From assembly GCA_046328475.1 (NCBI GenBank), contig JAXLWN010000015.1, forward strand, positions 44,609 to 108,608: a DNA stretch of 64,000 nt, read 5' to 3'. Each line of letters opens with the position of its first letter. Position 1 is the stretch's first letter. The stretch comes from CADCWN01 sp046328475 (GTDB lineage Bacteria > Chloroflexota > Chloroflexia > Thermomicrobiales > CADCWN01). Shown one piece after another: positions 25,635 through 34,283 of the stretch. Under the pieces are notes generated by a model. The model ran no database searches. It worked only from the letters and a program-made list of their open reading frames with translations, and was not told the origin of the DNA. Both the position numbers and the translations under genes were made by a program.

Positions 25635-26441
25635 TACCTCCAACGTCACCTGTCGCCTGATCTCATAGAGCAACACCCCCGCCGCAACGGCCAGATTCAG
25701 CGACCGCGCCGTCCCGGCCATCGGGATGCGGATGCGCAGATCGCCGCGCGCCATGAGTTCGGGCGGGAGGCCGTCGCCTTCGCTGCCGAGCAGGAGGGCC
25801 AGGGGGCGGGGGTAGCGGGCGGTCCAGTGCTCGTCGGTTGCTCGCGCCGAGGTGGTGACGACGGCGATGCCGCGCTCGGTGGCCCAGGCGAAGAAGTCCT
25901 CGGGGTTGGCGACGTGCGCGATGGGGAGCGCGAAGAGCGCGCCCATGCTCGCCTTCACCGCCGCCGGGGCGAAGGGGTCGGTCGTCTCGCCGAGCAGGAT
26001 GATGCCGCCCGCGCCGGTGGCGTCGGCGGTGCGGATGATCGTTCCCAGGTTGCCGGGATTGCCGATCCGGTGGAGGGCGACGAGCGGTGCGTCCGGCCGC
26101 ACCGGCAAATCTGCCAGCTGCGCTGTCCGCGCGCGGACGATTGCGCCGAGGCCCGATGGCCCGTCGCGGTCCGAGAGCGACGCGAAGATGCTGGCGGCCA
26201 CGCGCGCGACGCGTGCGCCGCTCGCCTCCTGCGCGGTGAGGAGTGCTTGCGCCCGTTCGCTCACCAGCAAGTCGGGCGCGATGACGAACGTCTCGATCGT
26301 CGCCCCGGCCTCGACCGCCTGCCAGACCGGCTGGAGCCCTTCGACGAAGAACGCGCCCTCGCGTCGCCGCGCCTTGCGTTCGGCGAGCGCGCGGATGCGC
26401 TTGACCAGCGGATTGGTGGCGCTGGTGATCAGATCGGGCAC
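25611..26441 (-). CDS. SpoU/TrmH-family 23S rRNA (or tRNA) 2'-O-methyltransferase
   Basis: 276 residues from GTG 26441, chosen because AGGGGGGA lies just upstream and a TACAAT -10 box (26480-26485, minus strand) leaves almost no leader for the longer ATG at 26465. An N-terminal L30e-like substrate domain (NPLVKRIRALAERKARR, GAFFVEGLQPV) precedes the SPOUT knot with all three motifs: NPGNLGTIIRTADATGA, LLLGSEGDGLP and IPMAGTARSLNLAVAAGVLL. Related to RlmB/TsnR-type enzymes, which methylate 23S rRNA ribose; the exact nucleotide is not predictable. The last residues are encoded by repeat DNA. Confidence 0.88.
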   Translation of the reverse strand: MPDLITSATNPLVKRIRALAERKARRREGAFFVEGLQPVWQAVEAGATIETFVIAPDLLVSERAQALLTAQEASGARVARVAASIFASLSDRDGPSGLGAIVRARTAQLADLPVRPDAPLVALHRIGNPGNLGTIIRTADATGAGGIILLGETTDPFAPAAVKASMGALFALPIAHVANPEDFFAWATERGIAVVTTSARATDEHWTARYPRPLALLLGSEGDGLPPELMARGDLRIRIPMAGTARSLNLAVAAGVLLYEIRRQVTLEVVQGSVRQ

Positions 26442-26465
26442 GTCATCCCCCCTTACCTCGGACAT

Positions 26466-26946
26466 CGCCGTCCCAGACTATTGTAGCAGTCGATAAAACG
26501 GCCTCCTGCGGTTCTTTCCGTGCTGATAACAAGAAGAGTCATAAGTCTGGGCGAGTACTTGCCTCGTACGTACGCGCACATGCTGTGCCCATAATGGCTC
26601 CCGATTGGCTGCACTGCCGCTGAATGAGCTGAGCGCGCGTGCAGGGACAATAGTACTTCTGGGACCGAAGTAGCAGGATCCCGGTACGATCGTCTTACCC
26701 GCAACAGGAACAATTCTCGATTGCTTCTCATCTCTGCCGACAGCAGAATGGAACTAACGTTGAATCGGGACGATCGCCGATTGGCGGAGTGGGGCTGTGC
26801 CGCCCATTCCACGGGTCAATTGTGCTGTCGCCCCATCGGTGGATGCATCTGGGTGCGAGCGCGGCCGTGACGGCGGCCGGGTCATGGTGCGGCAATCGGC
26901 GGGTGCGGAGCGCCGGTGGCTCCACTACGGGACAGGAGGTTTAGGA
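26466..26946. other. AT-richer divergent control region of the chemosensory operon
   Basis: 480 bases, visibly less GC-rich than flanking genes, between the SpoU gene (minus) and the start of the chemosensory operon (plus). It contains the minus-strand TACAAT at 26480-26485. I could not choose a convincing plus-strand promoter, but the operon must start here. No RNA gene recognised. Confidence 0.5.
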
Positions 26947-27384
26947 GTGGCCGGACCGGTCGTGCTCGTGGTGGATGATAGCCCCACGATCCGCAAGATC
27001 GTCGAGATCACGCTCAAGCGCCAGGGAATTGAGGTGGTCAGCGCCTCCAGCGGGGTGATCGCGCTTGCGGCGATCGCCAATACCCCGCCTCAGTTGATCC
27101 TGTTGGACATCATGTTGCCGAAGGTGAACGGCTACCAGATCTGCCAGATCATCCGGCGCAATCCGTCGTATCGCCACATCCCGGTCGTCATGCTCTCCGG
27201 GAAGGATGGTGTGTTCGACAAGGTCCGGGGCAAGCTGGTGGGAGCGACCGAGTACATCACCAAGCCGTTCGAGCCGCGCGACCTGCTGCGCGTCGTTCGG
27301 AAGTACGTCAAGGCAGACGCAGAGACGGTCGGGCAGCCAGCGGGCGCGCGGAACGGTGCCGTGGCCGGGGTAAGTCGAGGGTGA
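26947..27384 (+). CDS. Single-domain response regulator, PilG-like
   Basis: 145 residues from GTG 26947, set by AGGAGGT six bases upstream (a longer ATG frame lacks a site). Receiver fold is complete: acidic pair in LVVDDSPTIRK, phospho-acceptor Asp in LILLDIMLPKVNGYQ, Ser in VVMLSGKDG and Lys in YITKPF. A low-complexity tail follows. In Pil-Chp systems PilG carries phosphate from ChpA to the pilus motor. It opens the operon that ends at 44560. Confidence 0.85.
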   Translation: MAGPVVLVVDDSPTIRKIVEITLKRQGIEVVSASSGVIALAAIANTPPQLILLDIMLPKVNGYQICQIIRRNPSYRHIPVVMLSGKDGVFDKVRGKLVGATEYITKPFEPRDLLRVVRKYVKADAETVGQPAGARNGAVAGVSRG

Positions 27385-27391
27385 GCAGTCG

Positions 27392-28627
27392 ATGAGCATG
27401 ATGATGCGTCGTGGCGGGTCCACTGGTCAGTTTGATACCGGCCCGCTCGACGCGACCGGCGATATTCGCTTCCCGGAAACGGCGACTGCGGCGGCCACGC
27501 CCTGGCCGAGTGCGGAGATTCGCGCTCGTGTCGAGGCGACTGCCGGGCAGCGGTTCACCGGCTACCTGGGTGTCCGGCGGCTGCCGAATGTCGGCGCGCC
27601 CGATGGCCTGCTGCTTTTCTATGTCGGCCAGTTGATCGCGGCGCGCTTCGGCGGCGCGGACGGGGGGGCGGCGCTGAGCCAACTCTTCGGGGCGGCCGGG
27701 TCGGGGGATGTCGCCTGCGTCACCCACGCCCTCCCCGAGGGTGCGGTCTTCGCCCTTGCCTCGACGTTCCTGGCCCCGCAGCTCAGCCAGCCGATGGGGA
27801 CCGACGGGGGCGAGGTCGCCCTGTTGCTGCGCGACCTGGCCGGGGTGCGCCACTCGGGCACCGTGCAGATCAGCGCCAGCAGCGCCCGCCGGGGCTCGCT
27901 GTGGGTGCGCATCCTGATGCACGAGGGCAAGTTCCTCGGCGTCTACAGCGTCAACGACCGCAAGCTGAAGCCGTCGCTGGCCGATGTCAACGACATCCTG
28001 ACCGAGTCTGCGCCGCAGCTGACGCTCTTCGCCATCCAGAGCATCCCGGCACCGCTGACGTTGCCCGTCGCCGCGCCGATGGCTGCCACCGGCAGCTCCG
28101 CGTCTGCGCCGACGAACAGCGCGAACGCCGCCCGCGACGAAATGCTGGAGACCGACCTGATCTGGTTCCTCTCCCGCTTCGAGCGCGCCTTCGGCCGCCT
28201 CAAGGACCGGCGCGAGCCGCAATCCGATTTGCTGCGCGCCTTCGGCGAGCTGACGAACGAGCTCGCGGGCTTTGTCGCCGCGTTGCAGCAGGGCGCGTCG
28301 CGCGGGAACGCCACTTACGAGGTGGTGGCCGCCGAGCTGAATCGCGCTCGCGCCTCCGGGGTGATCACGGTTGATCTGAAGCTGGGCAAGAGCGGGATCG
28401 ACGCGGTCGGTGTCTCGAAGCAGTACGGGAGCTTGCCGAAGCGGAGCGCCGCCGCCGCCAGCTATTTCACGGCCGCCAGCGCCGATCTGCTGACCCTGAT
28501 GGGGCGGCTGATGGAGCGGATGCTGGGGGCATTCCACGACCCAATCACGGCCGGATTCGCCCGGGAGGGCTGCGAGACATTGTTGCGCGAGGTGCGCGGC
28601 GGTCTCGGCGAGCTCACTCAGCGCTGA
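27392..28627 (+). CDS. Unknown 411-residue protein of the chemosensory operon
   Basis: Eight bases after the PilG-like gene and 75 before the PilH-like one, so surely co-transcribed. The N-terminal third has an all-beta/alpha pattern (FTGYLGVRRLPN, GLLLFYVGQLIAARF, VRHSGTVQISASSARRGSLWVRILM) reminiscent of DUF4388/PATAN-type domains that partner response regulators. A Pro/Ala linker near 225-250 leads to a helical C-terminal half (ETDLIWFLSRFERAFGRL onward). No catalytic motif or membrane helix is visible. A regulator-partner or effector role is inferred from position only. Confidence 0.8.
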   Translation: MSMMMRRGGSTGQFDTGPLDATGDIRFPETATAAATPWPSAEIRARVEATAGQRFTGYLGVRRLPNVGAPDGLLLFYVGQLIAARFGGADGGAALSQLFGAAGSGDVACVTHALPEGAVFALASTFLAPQLSQPMGTDGGEVALLLRDLAGVRHSGTVQISASSARRGSLWVRILMHEGKFLGVYSVNDRKLKPSLADVNDILTESAPQLTLFAIQSIPAPLTLPVAAPMAATGSSASAPTNSANAARDEMLETDLIWFLSRFERAFGRLKDRREPQSDLLRAFGELTNELAGFVAALQQGASRGNATYEVVAAELNRARASGVITVDLKLGKSGIDAVGVSKQYGSLPKRSAAAASYFTAASADLLTLMGRLMERMLGAFHDPITAGFAREGCETLLREVRGGLGELTQR

Positions 28628-28701
28628 GTGGGGCGGGCGCGGATACGAGTGGTATCGAAGACGGATAGCGTTGCAGCGCGTTGAATTGAGGAGGTCCCAC
28701 C

Positions 28702-29067
28702 GTGGCGAAGAACAAGATCCTGGTCGTCGACGATAGCCCGACCGACATGATGGTTATCAGCAACTCGCTTCGTGCCAATGGGTATGAGGTGATCACGGCG
28801 CGCGATGGCGATGAGGCGATGCGTCGCCTCGACAGCGATCAGCCCGACCTGGTGCTGCTCGACGTGGTGATGCCGGGCAAGAACGGCTTCCAGCTCTGCC
28901 GCCAGATTCGCAACGACGCGCGCTACAACGGCCTGCCGGTCATCCTGCTGACCTCGAAGAACCAGGAAGCCGACAAGTTCTGGGGCATGAAGCAGGGTGC
29001 CACGGCCTACATGACCAAGCCTTTCGCGCCCGATGCCCTCCTGGCCACCGTTCGCCAGCATGTGTAG
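28702..29067 (+). CDS. Single-domain response regulator, PilH/CheY-like
   Basis: 121 residues, a bare receiver. Acidic pair LVVDDSPTDMM, phospho-acceptor in LVLLDVVMPGKNGFQ, Thr in ILLTSKNQ and Lys in YMTKPF are all in place. The GTG start has GAGGAGGT six bases before it. Paired with the PilG-like regulator, it matches the PilG/PilH duo of twitching systems, where PilH serves as the second output or phosphate sink. The 3' side is followed directly by a heptamer repeat hairpin. Confidence 0.88.
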   Translation: MAKNKILVVDDSPTDMMVISNSLRANGYEVITARDGDEAMRRLDSDQPDLVLLDVVMPGKNGFQLCRQIRNDARYNGLPVILLTSKNQEADKFWGMKQGATAYMTKPFAPDALLATVRQHV

Positions 29068-29068
29068 G

Positions 29069-29141
29069 TGAGAGGTCAGAGATCAGAGATCAGAGATCAG
29101 TGGGTTGAAGCCTTCTGACATCTGATCTCTGATCTCTGACA
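29069..29141. repeat. Heptamer tandem repeat hairpin between pilH-like and cheW-like genes
   Basis: ATCAGAG at 7-base steps (29075-29101) is mirrored by CTGATCT words (29116-29141). The right arm ends 8 bases before the next ribosome site. Confidence 0.8.
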
Positions 29142-29159
29142 ACTCGTACGGAGGCCGCA

Positions 29160-29711
29160 ATGGTTGCTCAGGCCGAATTGCCGCGCACCGCCACCGGGCG
29201 GGAGGGTGTCGCGTCCCAACTCTATCTCACCTGCGTCCTGGCGGGGTCGCGTTATCTCGTCCCGGCGAGCGCGGTGCGCGAGGTGGAGGAGGTCGGGGCG
29301 ATCACGCCCGTGCCCGCGACACCGTCCTGGCTGCGGGGGGTGATGAACCTGCGCGGCATGATCGTCGGTGTGGTCGATCTCGCCCAATTCCTCGGCCTCG
29401 CCGCCGACCAGGCCCTCAGCACCGAGGCGCTGATTTGCGCCCCCCGGAGCGACGGGCGGGCGGGCGACGACGAACTGATGATCGCCCTTGCGGTCGAAGC
29501 GGTCAGCAATATTCGCACGCTGGCCGCCGACGAACTCCTGCCGCTCCCCGACCAGCCGCAGGCCGACGCGATCGCCGCCTATCTCACCGGCCTCTATCGC
29601 GCCCCGGCCGGAGCCGGGCGCGGTGAAGAACTCCTCGGGGTTCTCGATTTGGAGGCGCTGTTGCGCGTGTTCGTGGTCGACCAGCTGGTCGCCCCGGTGT
29701 CCCATGGCTGA
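29160..29711 (+). CDS. CheW/PilI-like coupling protein
   Basis: 183 residues with the CheW double-barrel pattern: LYLTCVLAGSRYLVPASAVREV, then PSWLRGVMNLRGMIVGVVDL, which is the receptor/kinase contact core. A linker rich in Gly/Ala precedes a final barrel strand (LLGVLDLEALLRVFVV). It should tie the three receptors that follow to the CheA kinase, as PilI does. The ATG has GGAGG five bases upstream, immediately after a repeat hairpin. Confidence 0.85.
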   Translation: MVAQAELPRTATGREGVASQLYLTCVLAGSRYLVPASAVREVEEVGAITPVPATPSWLRGVMNLRGMIVGVVDLAQFLGLAADQALSTEALICAPRSDGRAGDDELMIALAVEAVSNIRTLAADELLPLPDQPQADAIAAYLTGLYRAPAGAGRGEELLGVLDLEALLRVFVVDQLVAPVSHG

Positions 29712-29777
29712 TCGCGGCGGCGAGCGCCGCACTTCCCCGACTCGCAATGCTCAGCGGAAAGAGAGGCGATCACTGCG

Positions 29778-30836
29778 ATGAAGATGCAACGTTCCCGACC
29801 AGGTAGCGTGGTCTCCTGGGTACGCAATGACATCAGCGCCCGGTTGATCGCCGTCATGCTGCTGCTAGCCCTCGTCCCGATGACGGTGCTCGGCTTCACG
29901 GGCCGCCAGAGCCTCCAGTCGGCGCTGGTTGGTTCACAAATCACGGCGCTGGACACGGTCCACGACTCGACCTCCGCCGGGGTCGAGAACTTCCTGCGTG
30001 AGACACAGACGTTGCTGGAAGTGACGGCTGAGAACGCCGCGCTGCTCCGCTATGTGCAGGCCGACGCCGGTCTGCGCGTTGCGTTTCAGACCGACGCCAG
30101 CACGATTCTCCGCCGCCTCGTCAGCGTGCAGGGGCACCTACGATGCGGTCGTCTATGCCGACCTGCAAGGGGTCCAGCGACTGAGCGAGACCAAGCCCGG
30201 TATCAACGTGGACCGCGACGTGAACGTGGCCAATCTTCCGCCAGTATTTCCAGGCCGCGAAGGGTGGGACGACCTTCATCTCCGACCCGACGTTCGAACT
30301 CGGCGCGACGACGAAGGAGCTACTTCACGATCTCCGTGCCGGTGCGCGGCACGAGTCAGACGACGGGTACGACGCAGGATGTCGGTGTCATCGGTGTCCT
30401 GACGATGCGGGTCAGCAATCAGGCGCTGCAGAACGTGCTCGACGGCAACATCACCATGAACCAGCAAGCGTCGGGCAATCGCCCGGCGAACCTCGGCGTC
30501 TGGCTGGTCGATCGCCAGGGCGTGATCGTGTTGTCCGGCGGGGCGCAGCCCGTCGTCACTAACGGCGAGTTGCAGTTGCGGAGCATTCAAGGCGCTCACC
30601 TGGTGCGGCGCAGATCGAGTCGATCAAGAACACGCGCCGCTACGGCACCGACAAGGTCCAGATTACGCCGCTGGGGTGAGCCAGAACTATCTCCACCGCC
30701 TACGACAAGGGCGAAGGAGTCGCCGTTCGCCTACCAGGTCGGCACTGCGAAGCACTATGGCGATGTCTCGAAGCTACAGGCGACTGGTTGGAATGTCGCG
30801 GTGGACGTGCCGAGTCTTCGTTCCTGGGTGTCGTGA
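29778..30836 (+). CDS. Methyl-accepting receptor 1, sensor half (frame broken several times; gene 29778-32185)
   Basis: The N-terminus is clean for about 120 residues: TM1 (LIAVMLLLALVPMTVLGF) and the start of a periplasmic Cache-type sensor (ENFLRETQTLLEVTAENAALL). The sequence then changes frame at least five times before 30830. YDAVVYADLQGVQRLSETKP (from ~30137) and FISDPTFELGATTKE (~30285) are in other frames, while TISVPVRG to LQLRSIQGAHLV (~30330-30605) returns to this one. Pieced together, a double-Cache domain of normal size is present, so the gene is probably whole in the organism. The signalling half continues from about 30820 in a third frame. Confidence 0.7.
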   Translation: MKMQRSRPGSVVSWVRNDISARLIAVMLLLALVPMTVLGFTGRQSLQSALVGSQITALDTVHDSTSAGVENFLRETQTLLEVTAENAALLRYVQADAGLRVAFQTDASTILRRLVSVQGHLRCGRLCRPARGPATERDQARYQRGPRRERGQSSASISRPRRVGRPSSPTRRSNSARRRRSYFTISVPVRGTSQTTGTTQDVGVIGVLTMRVSNQALQNVLDGNITMNQQASGNRPANLGVWLVDRQGVIVLSGGAQPVVTNGELQLRSIQGAHLVRRRSSRSRTRAATAPTRSRLRRWGEPELSPPPTTRAKESPFAYQVGTAKHYGDVSKLQATGWNVAVDVPSLRSWVS

Positions 30837-32185
30837 CGCAGCAGACCAACAACTTCATCCTGGTGGGTCTCCTGGCGGTGGTGGTCGCGCTCGGTCTGGC
30901 GGTGCTCATCGTGCAGCAGCTCACCCGCCCGCTCAGCCGGATGGAAAGCGCCGCGCGCCGCATCGCCGGTGGCGACTACACCGTCCGCGTGCCGGCGGCC
31001 GGCGAGGACCAGTTCTCGAATCTGGGCCGCACGATGAATCAGATGGTCGATCAGATCACCGACAATGCGCGCCGCCAGGAGGCGGAGAACTCGTCGCTCC
31101 AGCGCCAGATTGTGCAGTTGCTCGACGAAGTCGGCACGGTCGCAGAAGGCGACCTGACGATCGAGGCCGAGGTCCACGACGGCGCGCTCGGCGCGGTGGC
31201 CGACTCCTTCAACTACATGATCACCGAGCTGCGGGGCATCATCGGCCGCGTGAACATGGCGACGCAGCAAGTCGGCACGTCAACCGACGAGATTCTGACG
31301 ACGACCGACACGCTCAGCCGCTCGGCGGAGCAGCAGGCGGCCAGGATCGCCGACACCTCCACGGCAATCGAGGAGATGGCGGTCTCCATCCAGCAGGTGT
31401 CCGAGAACGCGGCCATCTCGGCGCAAGTCGCCCGCGAGGCGCAAAGCTCCGCGCAGACCGGCGCGCAGGCCGTGGTCGCCACGGTGGCCGGGATGACCCG
31501 GATTCGCCAGCAGGTGCAGGAGACGGCGAAGAAGATCAAGCGCCTCGGCGAGGTCTCGCAGGAGATTGGCCAGGCGGTCCAGCTCATCGAAGAAATCGCG
31601 CGCCGCACGAATCGCCTGGCGCTGAACGCGGCCATCCAGGCGGCGATGGCGGGCGAGCACGGGAAGGGCTTCGCGGTCGTGGCCGAAGAGGTCCGCCGCC
31701 TGGCCGAGCGCACCAGCACCGCGACGAGCCAGATCACCGACCTGGTCAGCGCCATCCAGTCCGAGACGGCCGGCGCGGTGGTGGCCATGGAAGAAGGGAC
31801 GCGCGAGGTGGTGGCCGGGTCGCGGCTGGCGGACGACGCCGGGCGCAACCTGGAGGCCATCGACCAAATCGTCGATCACCTCGCCGAGTTGATCGAGGCG
31901 ATTAGCCTCGCGGCGGAGCAGCAGGCGCGGGCGTCGGCGGGTATCGCCCGGGCGATGGGCGAGCTGTCCACGGTGACGCAGGGTACGGCGGTCGGTAGCC
32001 AGCAGGCGGCGACCTCGGTCGCGTCGCTGGCCGCGCTCGCCGACGACCTGCGCGAGAGCATCGCGGCCTTCCGCCTGGAGGCGGGCACGGCCACCAACGG
32101 CAATGGCAGCGGGAATGGGTATGGGTATGGCCACGGATCGGCCGCAGAGCCGCTGATTGCTGCGGGGAACGCCAGCAGGAACTAG
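30788..32185 (+). CDS. Methyl-accepting receptor 1, HAMP and signalling half (same gene)
   Basis: True coding in this frame begins around SSFLGVVTQQTNN. TM2 (FILVGLLAVVVALGLAVLIV), a HAMP domain (TRPLSRMESAARRIAGGDY), a PilJ-like spacer (ALGAVADSFNYMITELRG) and the coiled-coil signalling domain follow. The hairpin tip reads RTNRLALNAAIQAAMAGEHG, where receptors usually have QTNLLALNAAIEAARAGE, so two tip positions that touch CheA/CheW differ. A Gly/Asn/Tyr-rich tail ends the protein. Long stretches are nearly identical in DNA to the next two receptors. Confidence 0.85.
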   Translation: MECRGGRAESSFLGVVTQQTNNFILVGLLAVVVALGLAVLIVQQLTRPLSRMESAARRIAGGDYTVRVPAAGEDQFSNLGRTMNQMVDQITDNARRQEAENSSLQRQIVQLLDEVGTVAEGDLTIEAEVHDGALGAVADSFNYMITELRGIIGRVNMATQQVGTSTDEILTTTDTLSRSAEQQAARIADTSTAIEEMAVSIQQVSENAAISAQVAREAQSSAQTGAQAVVATVAGMTRIRQQVQETAKKIKRLGEVSQEIGQAVQLIEEIARRTNRLALNAAIQAAMAGEHGKGFAVVAEEVRRLAERTSTATSQITDLVSAIQSETAGAVVAMEEGTREVVAGSRLADDAGRNLEAIDQIVDHLAELIEAISLAAEQQARASAGIARAMGELSTVTQGTAVGSQQAATSVASLAALADDLRESIAAFRLEAGTATNGNGSGNGYGYGHGSAAEPLIAAGNASRN

Positions 32186-32294
32186 GGCTTGCGGTCGCCA
32201 ATCGCCTCGCGACCCCGTCGGACGGGCGAGCAGAGCGACGCGCGCGAATCGTCGGTCGAGTGTCCACCGGAAGACACGAAGAGAGGGTATACCA

Positions 32295-34211
32295 ATGCAG
32301 AACGCGCGACTCCGTCTCGACCGTCGCAACAGCCTGCGGGGCTGGCGGTTGGCGACGAAGCTCCTCATCGCGACGGCGATCGCGATGATCGTGCTCACGG
32401 TGATCATCGACCTCCTGGTGGTGCGCCAGGTGCGCACCGCCCTGGAGGATCAGGCGAAGGTCGACGTCACCGGTTCGACCAACTTCGCGAAGTACCTGGT
32501 CGAGGGGCGTGGCTTGCCCTCGGTCGATGCCAACGGCCTCCTGATGTTCGGCGCGTCGAGTTCGAACGACTTCACGCTGGTGGACCCGGTGAAGCGGAAC
32601 ACGAATGCCGAGGTGTCGATCTTCCAGGTCAAGGATGGCGCGGTGGTGCAACGCGCCACGACGTTCAAGAATGCGGACGGCAGCCGCCTGACCGACGTGA
32701 CCCTGCTCGGCCCGGCGGCGGAAGCCATCCTGAATGGTCAGAACTACACCGGTAAGGCGACGATCCTCGGCCAGGACTACCTGACGCACTACGCGGTGAT
32801 CAACGACACCGCCGGGAAGCCGATCGGTGCCGCCTTCTCCGGCAAGCCGAGCGCCTTCATCTCGCAGCAGACGAGCCAGATCACCACCGCGGTCATCCTG
32901 GTCTCGCTGGCCCTCCTGGGCCTCAGCCTCGTGGCGGTCTTCCTGGTGATCACCCGCGTGGTGACCCGCCCGCTCGGTGAACTGGAGGCCGCAGCCGGTC
33001 GCATCGGTGCCGGTGACTACGATGTGCGCGCCCCGGTCGAGTCGGATGACGAACTTGGGCGAGTGGCCCGGGCGGTCAACGGCATGGTCGATCAGATCAC
33101 GAGCAGCGCGCGGCAGCAGTCCGAGCAGAGCAACACGATGCAGAACCAGATCGTGAAGCTGCTGGACGAGGTGAGCAGCGTCGCGGAAGGCGACCTGACG
33201 GTCGAGGCGGAAGTGACCGCCGACGCGCTCGGCGCGGTGGCCGACTCCTTCAACTACATGATTGTCGAGTTGCGCGGCATCATCGGGCGCGTCAACAACG
33301 CCACCCAGCAGGTCGGTAACTCCACCGACGAGATCCTGGCGACGACCGACGTGCTCAGCCGCTCGGCGGAGCAGCAGGCGGCCCGGATCGCGGATACCTC
33401 CACCGCCGTCGAGGAGATGGCGGTCTCCATCCAGCAGGTGTCCGAGAACGCGGCCATCTCGGCGCAAGTCGCCCGCGAGGCCCGCGCGACGGTTGGCACC
33501 GGGAGCAAGGCGGTGGCCGCGACGATCGAAGGGATGTCGCGCATCCGCGAGCAGGTGCAGGACACGGCGGGCAAGATCGAGCAGCTTGGCGCGTCGTCGC
33601 AAGAGATCGGCGCGATCGTCTCCCTCATCCAGGAAGTCGCCGACCAGACCGAACTGCTCGCGCTCAACGCGGCGATCGAGGCCGCGATGGCGGGCGAGCA
33701 CGGACGCGGCTTCGCGGTCGTCGCGGAAGAAGTCCGCCGCCTGGCCGAGCGCACCGCGACCGCGTCGCAGCAAATTGCCCTCCTCGTGAAGGGCATCCAG
33801 GCCGATACGAGCGAGGCCATCGCCGCCATGAACGCCGGGACGAACGAAGTCTCCGCCGGGGCGCGGCTGGCGTCGGAAGCCGGTCAGGCGCTGACACGCA
33901 TCGACGCCACCGCCGTCCAGCTGTCGGAACTCATCGAAGCGATTAGCCTCGCGGCGGAGCAGCAGGCGCGAGCCTCGGCGGGCATCGCCCGGGCGATGGG
34001 CGAGATCTCCAGCGTGACGACGAGCACCACCGCCGGTACTCAGCAGGCGGCGGCCTCCGTGGCCTCCCTCGCCGCACTCGCCGACGACTTGCGCTCGTCC
34101 GTCGCCGCCTTCCGCCTCGACACCGAGGATCGAACGGTCGAGCAAGAGGCGTTGTATGGGCGGAAGTCGCTGGGATCACGGGACGAGGGGCTGGTCGGCG
34201 CGGCGCGTTGA
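32295..34211 (+). CDS. Methyl-accepting receptor 2 (PilJ-type, single Cache sensor)
   Basis: 638 residues from ATG 32295 (AGAGGG seven bases before). TM1 at about 20-42 (LLIATAIAMIVLTVIIDLLV), a periplasmic single-Cache-like sensor of ~150 residues (SNDFTLVDPVKRNTNAEVSI), TM2 near 200-222, HAMP (TRPLGELEAAAGRIGAGDYD), then the PilJ-like spacer and signalling coiled coil with tip QTELLALNAAIEAAMAGEHG. The frame is intact throughout. It shares the cytoplasmic module with receptors 1 and 3 but has its own sensor, implying a different stimulus into the same kinase. Confidence 0.93.
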   Translation: MQNARLRLDRRNSLRGWRLATKLLIATAIAMIVLTVIIDLLVVRQVRTALEDQAKVDVTGSTNFAKYLVEGRGLPSVDANGLLMFGASSSNDFTLVDPVKRNTNAEVSIFQVKDGAVVQRATTFKNADGSRLTDVTLLGPAAEAILNGQNYTGKATILGQDYLTHYAVINDTAGKPIGAAFSGKPSAFISQQTSQITTAVILVSLALLGLSLVAVFLVITRVVTRPLGELEAAAGRIGAGDYDVRAPVESDDELGRVARAVNGMVDQITSSARQQSEQSNTMQNQIVKLLDEVSSVAEGDLTVEAEVTADALGAVADSFNYMIVELRGIIGRVNNATQQVGNSTDEILATTDVLSRSAEQQAARIADTSTAVEEMAVSIQQVSENAAISAQVAREARATVGTGSKAVAATIEGMSRIREQVQDTAGKIEQLGASSQEIGAIVSLIQEVADQTELLALNAAIEAAMAGEHGRGFAVVAEEVRRLAERTATASQQIALLVKGIQADTSEAIAAMNAGTNEVSAGARLASEAGQALTRIDATAVQLSELIEAISLAAEQQARASAGIARAMGEISSVTTSTTAGTQQAAASVASLAALADDLRSSVAAFRLDTEDRTVEQEALYGRKSLGSRDEGLVGAAR

Positions 34212-34283
34212 GTGTTGAGTCAGAGTGCGATCGTAGTGACCGACGCTGTGGCGCAACGCTAGCGCGCCGGGGAGGATAGTCCG

